From the NCBI GenBank assembly GCA_958496175.1, contig OY292275.1, positions 17,794,001 through 17,858,000 of the forward strand: a stretch of 64,000 bases of DNA, in the 5' to 3' direction. The DNA comes from Sisyra terminalis (lineage: Eukaryota; Arthropoda; Insecta; Neuroptera; Sisyridae). A program made the translations under genes and the position numbers. Each line of letters starts with the position of its first letter. The stretch's first letter is position 1. This document shows positions 47,638-61,220 of the stretch, one piece after another. The notes beneath the pieces are model-generated. The model was given only the letters and a program-made list of their open reading frames with translations. It was not told where the DNA came from and made no database searches.

Positions 47638-50600
47638 ATCTAGTATTCTAGTGGATATTATGATTAGCTGACACCAGGAATAAATTAAGTGTTTCATTCG
47701 TTCATTGTTCTGGGGGCCCTATCTCAGCACGTAGGTAGGTCCTAGAAGAATTAATGCACCACGGCTTTGTTTCTAGTTTCAATTGGTCAAATCCGCTTCA
47801 GAAATATATCTTAGCATAATGCCAATGGGATCTTAATCTATATTTATCAACTCATGTACAGTTAACGCAGAGAGCTGTGTTGATTTGAATCGTAGTTCAG
47901 CAGTAATAATTGGAAGACAATTTATCCTCTCCAACCGAATTTTCTACATGCATCTGACTCAGTTTTTTCCCTGCAGTTTGTAAATGCTATCTCAGATTAC
48001 AGTATACAGAATTCGGGCATCCTTCTTTTCAAGGATTAGAAGACTTTAATTATTTTTATCATAATTTTTGTGAATTTGTCTCCTGCTTAGTTATTCAAAG
48101 AATTTATTTGCTCATTTTGTATCTATCGGCTATTTAATTCAGTGTTTAATGTTGGAAACATCGACACAACTATAGTCGGTTTTGAACCCATAAATGGTAT
48201 ACTTGAGCCTGCCTTTCCAAACTACCTTTTTCTTTAAATTTAAGTGGTAAGAAGGAATGATTCTGAGTTATATACTCAGAGGATAGATGTGGGAAATTAT
48301 GTGAATTGTTATACTAAACAATAATTGTGGAATAAGGAAAGAGAAAGAAAGGGGCTTGGGTGTGGAAAATTCATAACAATGGTGTTCACTCGTCGCTTTT
48401 ATTACTGATGGGATATTGTTTTCATATTTTTAAAGGTTCTTAAGCCTTGAAAAGAATATGTTTCCCATCAATTTTCTGTTGATCTCTACAGGTTTCATTT
48501 TGCAAACTAAACACCAAACCAAACCAACACTGTTTCATGTTTCAAGAACAAATGTGTCAAAAATGCAACTATACACCTTTAAGTGAGAATGTTTTTTAAT
48601 CTGGTAAGATTACTAAGTTATTTGAAATATATTCTTCATTATAAAAATACTTCTACTAGCGACTATATCAAGATATGATTATAGATGAAATCCGATAAAT
48701 TACTTACATTTTAATCAAACATGAATCATCCCTATGTCCTTGGTTTCAATATAACTAATTTCGTGTTAGATTTCCGATAGACAACGTAAAATTCAAATTT
48801 GAAAATCAATGTAAATTTGACACACCTACCGTCGAAATTTAATTATCATAGATATGGATGATTAGGTCAAAGGAATTACTGGATGATTATTAATGTTTTA
48901 TGCAATAATTTTTCTACTTGATTCTTACAACTTAGTTAAGCTGGCCTAAAAATCACTCTAAAATTTACAATGACAGAGGTAGTTTACAAGCATTCTCTAT
49001 AACCATCTATAACTATCAGATAAACACCAATAGAATAGCACACTGTTAGGAAACTATAACTATATAAAATCAAAACTATCTTTTTGATATATACTAAACG
49101 TCAAAAAATGTTTTTTTTAAAAAAAGGCAATCGATTTAGAAGTTTATGCCAGTTTATGCGTAATGTGAGCTTAAATAATTATGTAAACATTTTATTTGAA
49201 TTAATAACTTAACTGAGGAAAAATCTTTGTCAATGACAAAATGTGTCTTCCTTAATTAACTGTTAATTAATTTGCTCTCTTATATCACCTACTTTCGAAG
49301 TAAAAACACTTCATTTTGATTAAAAACATTTCCCTTTTTTTCAGACAACTTTTCCGAAACATAATCTGACGAAAATGCGTGTCAAAGATTTTAAAATTGC
49401 TTGAAAAGGACTCTGATGAAATAATTAAAAAAAAATAAGAATAAAAGTGGCACTTGGTGAATTCCTTTTGATTAAAGATTTGTTTTCTCTTAGCAAAAAT
49501 GATAAATTAAAAAACAATGTTTTAACTTTTATAAGAAAACATGAGAAAAATGAAGATAAACACCTACGCTGGTTATTTTTGGTTAACAACCCTATCATAA
49601 AACACAAAATATAAAAAAATACGCAAGTCATTAATATAACTTTCCAATGCTTCAATGGATTTAAATTCAAGACCAGTAGGCACTGTTATAATGAAGCGTT
49701 TTTTTATTCAAAAGATTTAAAAATAAATAAATCTGAAAAATATTTCGTAGATAAATTTTTCATCAATTACCCTTTTACTCCTTTCTCTCATTCCTAAAAT
49801 TTTACGGAGAAAAATGTATTAAGATAAATTGATATATTTTGGCCTGAGCTAAACTTTTCTTGTTCTGTAATTCTTCTCAAATTCAATCCTTTAAAACTAA
49901 TGTGCAGGATTTGGCCAATGCAGCTCAACTAATTTTGATGTTTATGAGCTCACTTTACTCGTATTTGCGATTAATGTACTAGAATCACAGGTTGTTGTAC
50001 TTTATTCATTGTTCAAAACCTTTTTCGTCTAAATTTATTGATAAAATTTTAATATTTGAATATAAAATTTTATAAAATTTTGGGTTTACTTTAATCTTAG
50101 ATTAATGCATTTTAACTATACTTTTAACTATTACTATTAGTAAAAGATTTATGTATTTTTTACTTGGGTTACAATTTGGGTTCATATTCAATGCACATTG
50201 TTATGAGATAGTTGAATATTTCTTTGAACTGGCCAATTTTTAATTAAATTTTGATTGTGAGAGACATTTTGGTGATCTATTTTAGGAGGATTTCTAAGCA
50301 TAATCTTAAGTTCCATGCAACATTAGTTCAGCTAAGTAAGTACAGCAAAGATCATTAATTGTATTCAATAAGAGCAACAGTCGGGAAACTTTTTAACCAT
50401 TTTCAAAAAAAATCAATCAATATATTTATTTTGAAGTTTCGTAAAAAATTAATCAATTGATATTAGGGGTCAAACTTTAGGTATTTTAAAGACAGTAAAT
50501 ACTCCACAAAAAAGACAGTATTTTTTAATAAATTTAATATTTTTTTTATAATTAATCAAGGCAAAAGATTCAACTTTGATCAAGAATAACAATGAAAGTA

Positions 50601-53514
50601 GTAAATATATCAAAAAACTGCTAAAAGTATTTTTATAGAGTCTTTAATTAGCTTCAAAAATATATAAAAATTTTGCTCTTAGCAATTACTCGTTTATTTG
50701 TAACAAAATTCTAAAGATATTAAAACAAATCAAAAATATGGATCAATGTTCAAGACTCGATTATAAGGAAATGGTAAGTCCATATGTCGCATTATTTTTC
50801 CAGTATGATTGTTCCAAAGTTTTGAGGAAAAAAATACACTTGGATTTTTAACTCTAAAATTGAGATAATAGAGTTCTTTATATCAATACTAAAAGCTCAA
50901 AGTTTTACAATGTTTGTTTTTTGTCATCTTAGTTAATATTATTGATATATCTTAAAAAAACATCAAATTTTTTGGCCCAGCCTAATCAATGTATTTTGAA
51001 ATATTGTATTAGTGCCTACTTTACTGATATGAATTATTATTCATTGTGATCAAAAGGAATTAACAAGGCTCAAAATTTTTAGATTTAGCTTATAATTTGG
51101 TACCATAATATTTGAGGACAAACATTTTATTACTTAAGTAGTCAAGAAATAATTTGCTCCAAATTCGAAAGTTATTCGGAGCAGTAAAACTAATTTATAT
51201 TTGTACTAAAAGCCTAAATTGGAAATGGATTTTCAAGTGGTTGTGAATAATTGCATTAATTAAGCTTATCCTTATTCAACTAAATAATTAATAATATCGA
51301 CAAAATTGAATTTTGAATATTCATTCCCACATAAAAGGTAACATATTACGGTATTATTGAAGCTTTCGAAGTGTGTAACTTGAATGGTTCTAGCGTGAAT
51401 ACAAACGATCGGATTTGGACGATTAAGCGTCTCGGATTACAATATGTTCATATGGAATTGTCACAAGAAGATATAGCCTAGTTATATTTACTATCCTATC
51501 AAGACAAATAGATTCCACTGGTGAAGTACGTGAAACTGGAAATAAGAATTGTTCAACTTTTGTTTCCTGGTCTCAATGATTTATAACTGACAAATATTTG
51601 ATTATGAATTTAGTATATTTGAGAATATCATCTTGAAATATAATACTGCAGAGAAAACGGACAGGAGTTTATTTACAAAATATTTATTTAAATAAATTCA
51701 ACCTTTATTAGAAATAATGGGGAACTGTTTTTTTTTTGTAGATCTAAGGACGAAAGGGATATCAAAAGAATTGTAAAATAGGAATTGAAAATTCCCTTAA
51801 GTTGAAATTAATATAAGGACAGGTAAGCGGAAAGAACTATTCATTATTATTCATAAAAAGACGTCTTTCCAAAATACCACTCGAATTTCTTGGAGCTACG
51901 CCAAACAGAATCTTTCGAAGATAGCAGAAAAAATATACCTAAAATGAAAATAAACGATTTACTGGAGTAAGATGGAGTAGGATAGCTAATGTAAGATGGG
52001 GTTGTAACGGTAATATAAAATGTATATCATGGAAGAATAGAGGCACTGATGTGCGCCAATGCACTGTTCCTCGACTGCAACCTTCACTGCAGCACATCGC
52101 CAAATTTATGTGTGAATAGCACGACAGCATCGTTTGTTCGTGTCACATCACATGATATTATAATATTAAAATTTGTGCAAATATTGCAATTACACAACAA
52201 ATATCTCAATTTATTTCACACAAAATCGCTTTGATATGCTCGATAACAACAAGAGTACGCGCAATTAAATGTAAAGCTTGAAAGCTTTCAATTTAAAACT
52301 GTACTACTAACTTCACTTTTACGACCATAAACTGTAGTTGATGCGCTTAACAAATTCTAATTTCAATCAAATTTGGAAAAATAATTTTATTTCTCTTAAC
52401 ATTATGCTAACAATAAAAAATTTTTACCTACAAAATGCCAATTTAAAACACATCATAAACTATATTATTTGGGTAAAAATGTGAATAAACGGAACATTTT
52501 TCTACTTCTTGAAAATATGTTTTATTACATCGCTATTTTTACCATTTGCCAATCTGAGGGTTTTCTTAAACAAGAAAAATTGACATATTTATATATTGGA
52601 AGTTTATAAATTGTATACTGTCAAAATTATTGCGTTACATCGTTTAATATATAATTTTATAAATTGATTATTTCTTCTATGAAAGTAAGGGTCGTAGAAA
52701 ATTACTAGTCGCTTTAAATCAATATTTCACTATTTTTAGTTACACACACTATTACCTATTTTTTCAATATTTGGTAAATATTCATAGAAACTCGTATTAT
52801 CTACGCTACTTACTCAAACAGTAGATGGAGGAACTAAATTTATAACCAAAAATGCTATAATTCTTAATCATTCATTAATTTCTTACCACAATTTAATAAA
52901 TGAAAATTTTAATATATTATTAATGAAAATAAATTAATAATGGGTAATAATATGTGTAAATAGTCTGTAATTTTTTTTAACACAACAATTACATAAATAT
53001 GTAAGTTATAAAATTCCCAGTGTTAAATAACATGATATTCATTAATCTCAAAAGAAAACATAAGTAATTAAAGAATAAGAAAACTAAGTAATATAAATCA
53101 AATATTCACATACCTTAAAAAATAAATAATATTATTAAGTTATTTAACCAAATTAGTAAAATTCATTTAATGTTTATATAAAACAATGTTCGGCGTAGCC
53201 ATGGTTGGCCATGGTAAAGCCGATATGACTTATTTACATAGATTTAATATTTTAAAAATTGCATTAAAATGTTGGACTTTTTTCCTATTGTTTATTAAAT
53301 AATAAGTTTTTTGCTGTTACTCCACAAAACTTTACGAAAATCACATATGGAATTTGTCAGGCACAGCAACGATAAAGCGTTGACATACTAATTTTTAATA
53401 TAAAGATTTACTAAAGATATATATCTTCTCTTTGGTTTTAACGTAAAATATACTTGATGTCTATTATTAACTAACATAAGTATTCTTTTTTCTTTGTAAC
53501 AAATTGTTTTAGAA
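47638..53514. other. No gene or mobile element recognised
   Basis: About 5.9 kb of AT-rich DNA. The patch 52020-52140 is less AT-rich and contains opposite-strand frames without recognisable motifs. Minus-strand frames at 47476-47697 and 49425-49670 are unrecognised. Confidence 0.45.
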
Positions 53515-53721
53515 CAGTAGTTCTTAACCTGAGCTCAATCGAATCCCAGGGGTTTGATGAGTCAGTCTTGCGGGTTTGATGGGTTCTTAATAATTCTGTT
53601 CATTTGATCATATGTTTTGAATTTAACATAGTCATATTTTATTAATCCAATTACAGAGTTCGGCGAATGCGCAAATGAAACTAGTGACGGTCAATATCTA
53701 CAACGTAGTTAAGAACCACTG
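53515..53721. mobile_element. hAT MITE, CAGTGGTTCTTAA family, copy 2
   Basis: The termini cagtagttcttaac and gttaagaaccactg are inverted repeats. Flanking octamers TTTTAGAA (53507-53514) and TTTTATAA (53722-53729) match at 7 of 8 positions, the 8-bp target-site duplication expected of hAT. The interior is homologous to copy 1 at 47429. Non-coding and trans-mobilised if mobile. Confidence 0.85.
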
Positions 53722-56700
53722 TTTTATAACAACAAATGTACATTAAATATCCTAAACGAATCAGAAAATGATTTGGTTTTGTGATTAATGCATCTAAATC
53801 ATAAAAATATGACATATTTATAAATCACAATCTAACATTATACATACTAATGATAAAAATGCTCTGCTTAATTTATGTTTTGCTTTGTGTGATAAAATGA
53901 AATGTGTTTTATTTGCATTTAATAACAATCCAAAGTCTGTAATATACCTACTAGAGGTTAATATTATATGGTTGTAAATCAATAATAAATTAATCTTTTT
54001 TGATTAATTTGTTACTAATGATTGTTTTTAACGATACAAAATAGAAACTTAATGCAATTAATAAAATATATTCAAATGAATTTATTGAATGAAAATTGTT
54101 TTATTTTGGTGATTGAAAATGATGATTTTTGAAATTTTTTAATTTAAGTAATTGTTTTTAGAAAACTAAATGGAAAACATCCCCAATTTCTAAGAAATTC
54201 AAGTTTGAGTTATGAATAAATAAAGTATGCACCTAAAAGCTGAGTCATAGTTCTCCTTTGGTTAAATAAATAAAGAAATGGTATGAGTGGAGTATTATTT
54301 TTAAGGGTTTATTCCTATAGTTTTCTTAGGTACAATACTTTAATAGACTTCAAGTAATTTTCTAATATTTAATTAAGATACAATTTCAATCATACATTAC
54401 TGATTTTATTAAAATTGGACGATCTTGTTTATTGTAGGTTTTTTAAGATCTAAAAGTTCCATTAGGATGCTTATAGACAAAGTAAAGTTTACTTTTAATG
54501 AGCTTTTAACTTTACTGATTATATACGAAACACCTTAACAATCACATCAAATGATTAAATACCATCAGATTATAAAGTTTAAATATTAAATCAATTATTA
54601 TTATAAATTATTAAGTTTAAGCATCAAATAAGGTTTAATTTTTAAAATGCAGGAGAAAAATATTTAATGCTATACTTGACATCTACTTTTTTAAATTCAT
54701 AATTAACTTAGGTAGGTATTTTAATTTATTTGGTAAAAATTAACAACAAAATATTTGATTACTACGTTGTAAATTGTTTGTTAGCTTTGGTATGTTTTTG
54801 CAAACTATTTATTATTTATAGTATAGCGTGGGGTGGAAACCAAACTGCAAGTGTTTATATGAGTTTTAAAAAACGTTGTAAAAATTTGTAAAAAAATTTC
54901 CTCGATTTTGTTTTCTTTTTCTGTGTACATGCAAAACCGTTGAAAACCATTTAGCGTAGTCAAGTTGAAATTTTTCTCATCCACGTGGAATTTATTTTTT
55001 GGGAATTGAAGAGAACACATTTTGATGGAAGCTGTAAACAAAATAGGTATAAAATTGGAATTTAAAATGAGAAATTTAAATTAAAAGCTCTTAACGTTGA
55101 GCTTTAAGAGTCTTATACCTGAATAAGGCATAACTAAACTTGATTTTAATGCAGATATGAACTTCTGAAATGCTTGGTCTTATAAGAAAAAAACTGATCA
55201 GAGTGGTTAACCGGCCACTGTGGATTAAAGAAGCACCTACACACAATGGATTTACATGTGGATGACCAAAAATGAAAGTTAGGCAAAGAAAGAAACCGCT
55301 TCTTACGTTTTACGGAGATGCGGTGCTCTAATGAATGGAAAAATGAAGCCCTGGGGATAGCAAGCCCGGATTATTATCAGAAAGTACCTAGTGTGACGAG
55401 TGCTGAGGTTCGCCCAGCTGCTTGGTCTTAAATAGGTGAAGTAAGGGCCCAGGAAGCACAATAAGCCGTTACACTTCACTGTTAAGGCTCAACTAACTGG
55501 AAAACCTAACTCATTAGAAAAAGGACTAAATAAAGAATTTTTTAAAATATTATAATGTGAAAAATGGCATTTTTTTTGGAATAATCTGTGTAAAACTTGG
55601 AATAAAATTGCTGCACTCTATGGTTATAAAATCCTGAAGATGTTCAGTATAAATTGAGATTGAAATTAGTTTTTAAGGAAGTTAAACTGCAAAAGACTTG
55701 ACCAAGACATAGTAGAAAGTTTCAAAACTATTTTTTTAGTTTTGGATATATACCACCTCACACAAAGCAGCTCCTTACGAGAAACTTTCCTAACTTTTTG
55801 CTTTAAAACTGTATTTTCATGGAAATCAATCATTTCCTTCTGCAGAGTAGATTTATTAGTTCCGAATTTGTAGCTTTTTCATTCCATTTACCATCAGGTT
55901 GCAGATAGTGAATATTGCTTAAAATTATGACGACATTATCAATTTCTTCAAAATCAGCGAATATATTTTCAAATTTTGATTTTAGATCATAATGAACGTC
56001 GTTAATTGGTCAATCAATGTCAGTCTCGTTGTCAGTCCTGATTATTTTATTTTAATTAGGAAAGTGCAGGCAGAAGCGTAGAGTAGGTTTTTGTTTCATA
56101 TTTTCATCATTGGTCAAGAAATTTTTAAGAAGGCAAATATCTTGAAATTCTGTTACTATTTACAATCGTACGTTTCGCATTTTTCTCAAACTAAAATTTT
56201 ATGGAGTTTTTAACGCCAATATACCACCCTATACTACACTACTGAGTGCAGGCGTTCATTTCCCAAAATCAGGGTTCGTAACAGTCAGATGTTTTTGAGA
56301 AAAGGGGCAAAAACATTATCACTTTTTTCTTAATTTTTATAATAAACTTACACTTTAAGTAATTTTAGTTTATGGCGCCCCCCTAAAAAATAGTTTATGC
56401 TACTGTATCTATTATTCAAGGTTTTTCCCACATTTGAAAAGCTAGGGATTAGAAATATGTACAAGTAAATTGACAATACAAGTACAAGGAAAGTTATATT
56501 TTCAACAAACAAGAACTATATTGTTCAAGAAACATATTTTCCAAGTTTCTAAAAGTATTTTTAGTTTTCTTTTGTTGAAAAGTCTTTCTTTGCGTGGCAT
56601 TGACGCTTTAATCTTGATTAATTTCCTCAACCAATAGAGTAAATTAGGCTAATAGCCTAAAGTGATGATCCGAGAAAAACAGGAGGGCAGTGTACTTGTG

Positions 56701-57187
56701 CAATTCGTGGTAATCAGATTGCGTGACCTACGATTGAATTATTCTGATGCATTTTTCATACAAAGGGAAAATGCGACGATCGATTGTTGGTCGCATGAAA
56801 TACAAATATGAAAAGCATATATCAGTAAAGAATTTGACTTTTCTCACACTAAAAAGCACACACTCTTATTTATTTATAAAATTTTGAAATAAGTTTTAAT
56901 GTTTAAAGTTGTACTGAATTATTTTTTGTATAAAATGATCCGATTCTATTTTTTGTAGAAAGAATTGATTTTATATATTTTTTTTTTGTTAACAGAGAAT
57001 TTTGTATGAAAGCAGTTATATACGTAAAGCCTTGTGAAATATTTATCAATTTTTAGATTATCAATTAAATAGCGTAATAATTCATAGTTATTTAAACTCT
57101 GCATTGCTTCATTAATAAAATGTAACGTTGCCAAAAAATTCATGGAACCGTTTAAAAAATAATAAATAATTTTCGTTAGTGACTTAC
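53722..57187. other. No gene recognised; less AT-rich island at 55195-55500
   Basis: The segment 55195-55500 (ggttaaccggccactgtgg, agatgcggtgctctaatg, gtaagggcccaggaagc) stands out by composition and may be part of an unidentified transposon or transcript. No frame or terminal motif is recognised. The rest is AT-rich. Confidence 0.4.
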
Positions 57188-57285
57188 AATTACAGGCACA
57201 AACAGTAGTAAATTTACTGTCAGTTGAAAATGAACGACAGATGTTCTTGCCACTTACCTGAAACAAAAACAAAAATATAATGAAT
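57188..57285 (-). promoter_or_regulatory. Ratchet-point-like splice motif with downstream donor
   Basis: On the minus strand a long pyrimidine-rich tract (tttttgtttttgtttcag) ends in CAG at 57258 and is followed at once by GTAAGTG (57257 downward). Such an acceptor/donor fusion is the ratchet-point signature of recursive splicing. Seventy bases further on (57187) a second consensus donor GTAAGT occurs, as in recursive-splice exons. The 70-nt interval is open in one frame (Val-Ser-Gly-Lys-Asn-Ile-Cys-Arg...), so an ordinary short exon is an alternative. Support is sequence resemblance only. Confidence 0.35.
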
Positions 57286-58281
57286 TATAGTTTTAATAAA
57301 TCAAGAATGAGCTACTTTCATTAAACATAAATTACACTACTGTTCAGTTTGCATAAACAAGGTAAAATTTAACAAGTAATTTCATGAATAGAATTCATTG
57401 TGCAAGCATTTTTATTTTCCTTTTTTAGTCGAATTTTCGTTTTTTTTTTTTGACAAAAATTTTTTGCTGAATCAAAAATTTCATACACTTTTGTTAACGC
57501 TTTATCACACATTCCCTTGCAATCAATCTAATTTTATCGCAACATCCTGCATTTTAAATAATTCAAAAACAAAACCTTTTGACATCAATATTTCACATAA
57601 TTTTTCTATTTTTAGCAGAATTAAACACAAATATACGTGGGTAATAAATAATTTACCGATTGTTTTAATTCCTCAAATATTACAATTTCCTTAAGAAAAC
57701 AAGTAAAAATTGAGCATAATTTTCATATTGCATGTATCACAAAGGAAATGAATAATGGTCGGAAGTCTTTATTACAATAGAATTTGTTTCACGCCTGCAA
57801 TATACTGTAAAATAAATTTATGATTTTTTATCAAAAAAATCTGAATATTTAACATTTTAATACGTTTTTTTTTTGTTTTTGTTAAACTTGATATCTTTTA
57901 AACTAATCAGAAATGAGCTTATTAATCAATCAAAAATATAAACTGAGCTTTATAATAAATGCACCATTTGAAAAAAGGTTAATATTCGTTATTCATGCTT
58001 CTTTGTATTAATATCAAGTATGTTATTTGATATTTACATTAGTTGTAATGTTCCAGTGTTTTACTCTAGTACAACATCTTCGTTTTTAAACCAATGATTT
58101 ATTATGTGGTTGGTAAATCCAAAAATTGATGAAAGAAAAACGTTACAAAGGAGGATTATATCAACAAATTGTACTTGTAAATTTCTAGTTCTTGTGCATT
58201 ATTTATTTCTATGTTGAATAGAATAAATATTATTTTCTGAAATAATATGCAAAAAGGTTCAATAAAATAGATAGATAGGTA

Positions 58282-58420
58282 CAATTATTTACCGTCCTTT
58301 TATAACTGCTATGGACATCAACGACTCCTAGGTTAATATAAATCCGTAATCGAGAAATATCGAAAATTTGTTCGATACGAGGATCGAATCCAAAACTTAC
58401 TAATTTTTGAGCGGTCACCA
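58282..58420 (-). repeat. tRNA-derived SINE, 5'-truncated (copy S5)
   Basis: On the minus strand: ggtgaccgctcaaaaatt, a box B-like ggattcgatcctcg, then acaaattttcgatatttctcg, attacggatttatatt and taggagtcgttgatg, ending ggtaaataattg. The box A region before ggtgacc is missing. The 62-codon minus-strand frame 58418-58230 is a translation of this SINE. Confidence 0.8.
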
Positions 58421-59540
58421 GTAGATACCTATTTAGGTTTTATTAATACTAACATTTTACATACATACTTTTAATTCTACTTTATTGAATTATATTAACT
58501 TGTATAAGAATATATAATTAACATTTTTACATTAGAAATATAATAATTCTCTAATTTTAGTAAAACAATATTATTCAAGTTTTAATATCGTCCTTCAATT
58601 GAAGTTAGATTTTAATACTATAAACGTAACTTTTGTTGATATTGTTTGAGTAATATAGTCATTATTCGCTCAATATTCCAATGTAGTGAAGCGAGCCTTA
58701 TGATGAACTCTGGTCAATTTAAACATATTTAATTCATTAAGTTCATAAACACTACAGTTCTTTTACTTATTTTTCCCATCGGATGAGAACTTATGAAAAC
58801 TTCATTAAAGTAATCAAACCATTTCTCTGAAACTCCACACTTTCAAGTGATACGTAATAATAAATGTAATAAGTTTATGCGATAAAAAAAATTGCCAAAA
58901 ATCAATAGTTCATATTATATTATCTATTGTTATCGTCAAAGCCAGAAAAAGCCAACATCCTTTAAATATTCTCCCATAATGAGGATATATTAATTAATGT
59001 TACCATTGTAACAAAATTTTCTTGTTTTGATTGTGGATCATATTCTGTAAAAAGAAAATTTTGTAACCATATTGAATAGTTTGGTAATGTTTTAAATGAA
59101 TTAATGTATTCGTAGATATCATCAGAAAAAAATTGCAACCAATCGTCGATTAAGATCGAGAAAGAACAATTATATCAAGAATTTTACGAATTTAAATTAT
59201 CAAAGCCTAACAATTCTTGGTTAACTTAAGTGCTTCTATTTTAGTTTTTCTATTGTTTTTGCTTCATTTTTAAAAAAAATATTTTTGAAATATATTTTTC
59301 CACAACTATTAATAACCTTAATATTTGTATGCTCAGTGAAATATGCGATGAGTGGTTAGTTGATACACGTATTGTAGAATACTTTGAGCAATGCACCAAT
59401 ATCTAATGACAGCTTACATTCTTCAATAGAAGAGGCTATTAGCCCTATTAGCCAATCAGATTGTGAGATTTAGGGATGTTCATTTGTTTTGATTGTTAAA
59501 ATTTTGAAAATCAAATGAAACCACTCCCATAGTTCATCAA
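58421..59540. other. No gene or repeat recognised
   Basis: AT-rich spacer between SINE S5 and the Helitron-like unit. Confidence 0.5.
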
Positions 59541-59990
59541 TCTATACTAATATATAAAATTCTTAGGTCTGTCTGTACATTTCGATTTTGAACCCAATTT
59601 TAGGGTAAATATTTGTTTCAAGAGGCCCTTATTCCGAATTTAACATTTTTAAAATTTTTGTCTGTCTGTCTGTGTGTCTCGATTTAACTAAAGAACGGAA
59701 CAACCGAATTTGATGATATTTGAAATTAAGATACAACACAATTTCCCACATACTATAGGCTACTTATCATTCCAAAAAAATATTAAGGGAAGCTATTCCC
59801 AAGGGATGAAAACAGAAATTTTTTACTTTAGACAGGTGAGTTATATATCATTGGAAAGGTAATTAAAAGATTGAAAATAATCTGTAAAAATATTTTAAGT
59901 TGAACTGATAAAAACACAGTAAATTCAATTTAAAGTTTAAAAATTGTCTCTTTGAAATATAAACCTTTATATACATAAACCATATAGTTG

Positions 59991-60072
59991 ATGTTAATAG
60001 CGTAATGGCTTACGTATCTAACATTCTGATGCTCCTAATTATAAAGACGTGGGTTCGAAACTTACAGTGAAC
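59991..60072 (+). tRNA. Degenerate tRNA-Arg-like sequence
   Basis: Box A-like tagcgtaatgg (59998-60008) and box B ggttcgaaact (60052-60062) are spaced as in a tRNA. The order cgtaatgg, cttacgtatct, aacattctgat, gtgggttcgaa resembles insect tRNA-Arg. The T arm pairs with wobbles (gtggg/cttac). The acceptor stem (gttgatg / cagtgaac) pairs at only about five of seven positions, and the anticodon stem is poor. A T-run follows. It is probably a tRNA pseudogene or tRNA-derived SINE head carried in the Helitron-like unit. Confidence 0.4.
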
Positions 60073-61200
60073 TTTTTTTTTTTTTTATAAAATTTTTGTA
60101 AATAGACCTTTAGAGTTACTCAATATTGAAATATTAACAAAAAAAAAAATAATAGTAGTAGTAGTAATAATAATAGTAATAAAACATTAAGTAAATACGT
60201 TTTTAAAACCGTGCATACATAAAATCCTGTATTTATATATCCCTCTGACCGATGAAATTTTAATATTCGATGTATTTCTTTTAAGAAGTAGACATTTGAT
60301 AAGATTTTTTTTTGAAAATTCCTACCCTAAAAGAGTAAAAGGGGTGACTAAGTTTATATGAGAAAATGTTAAGTTAATCAACAATCGAAATTTTGAATTT
60401 AATAAGTATAATTAATAAATAAATAATTAATTATAAGTTTATGTTTTTGTTATATCATTTTAATAACAACGTTTTAAATAACGTTATTTCACTAAATTAG
60501 TATGAAAGTATGATTAAATTAGTTTATGTAGTACTTATTCTAGCAAAGCAATTTTTAACTTTTGTTTGTTTTTCAACAATCAAACTTTTTAAAATCTAAT
60601 TTTTAGGAACCAATGATTGTGACCTGGAGCAATTATTTATTCTGTTGAAAAACATTAAGGGAGCAATTTTTTGTCATATATTTCATTATCATCAATAAAT
60701 ATATAAAATCTTCCAAACTAACTTTTCTTCGGTATTTAGAAAAATTTGAATATCAAATATTGTTATTGAAAATATATAAAATATTCTTATTTCCGTCCAC
60801 GGTTTCTATCTGTTTCCAACAATTTTGTATGTACAACGTCTAAATGTTCGAAATCGAATTGCTTTTTAGTAATGATAATCAAAATAAAGGTCATAATTTT
60901 TTTTGTTTTACATTGTATTTTCCAAATAAAAGCTTATTTGTGTCGATGAAATTTGGAAAATGTTTTTCTTATACGATGCAGATATATAATTAGAAAGGGT
61001 TTTCGATAGTTCCTCCTCTTAAAAAGTGAAAAATGGTGGCAAAGTTTGTAAGGCATAACGTCTATCAAACAATCGAAATTTCAAATTTAATTATCAAAAT
61101 ATGTTCGTAATAGACGAAACGTTTCATCGCTTAAAATAAAACAATGTTGATTTATTATTAGATTCAAAAACGTAGGATCTGCTTAAAAATTTATACTCTA

Positions 61201-61220
61201 GTATATATATATATATATAT
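61201..61220. repeat. (AT)n microsatellite
   Basis: A pure TA run directly abutting the left arm of the inverted duplication. It may mark a breakpoint. Confidence 0.85.
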
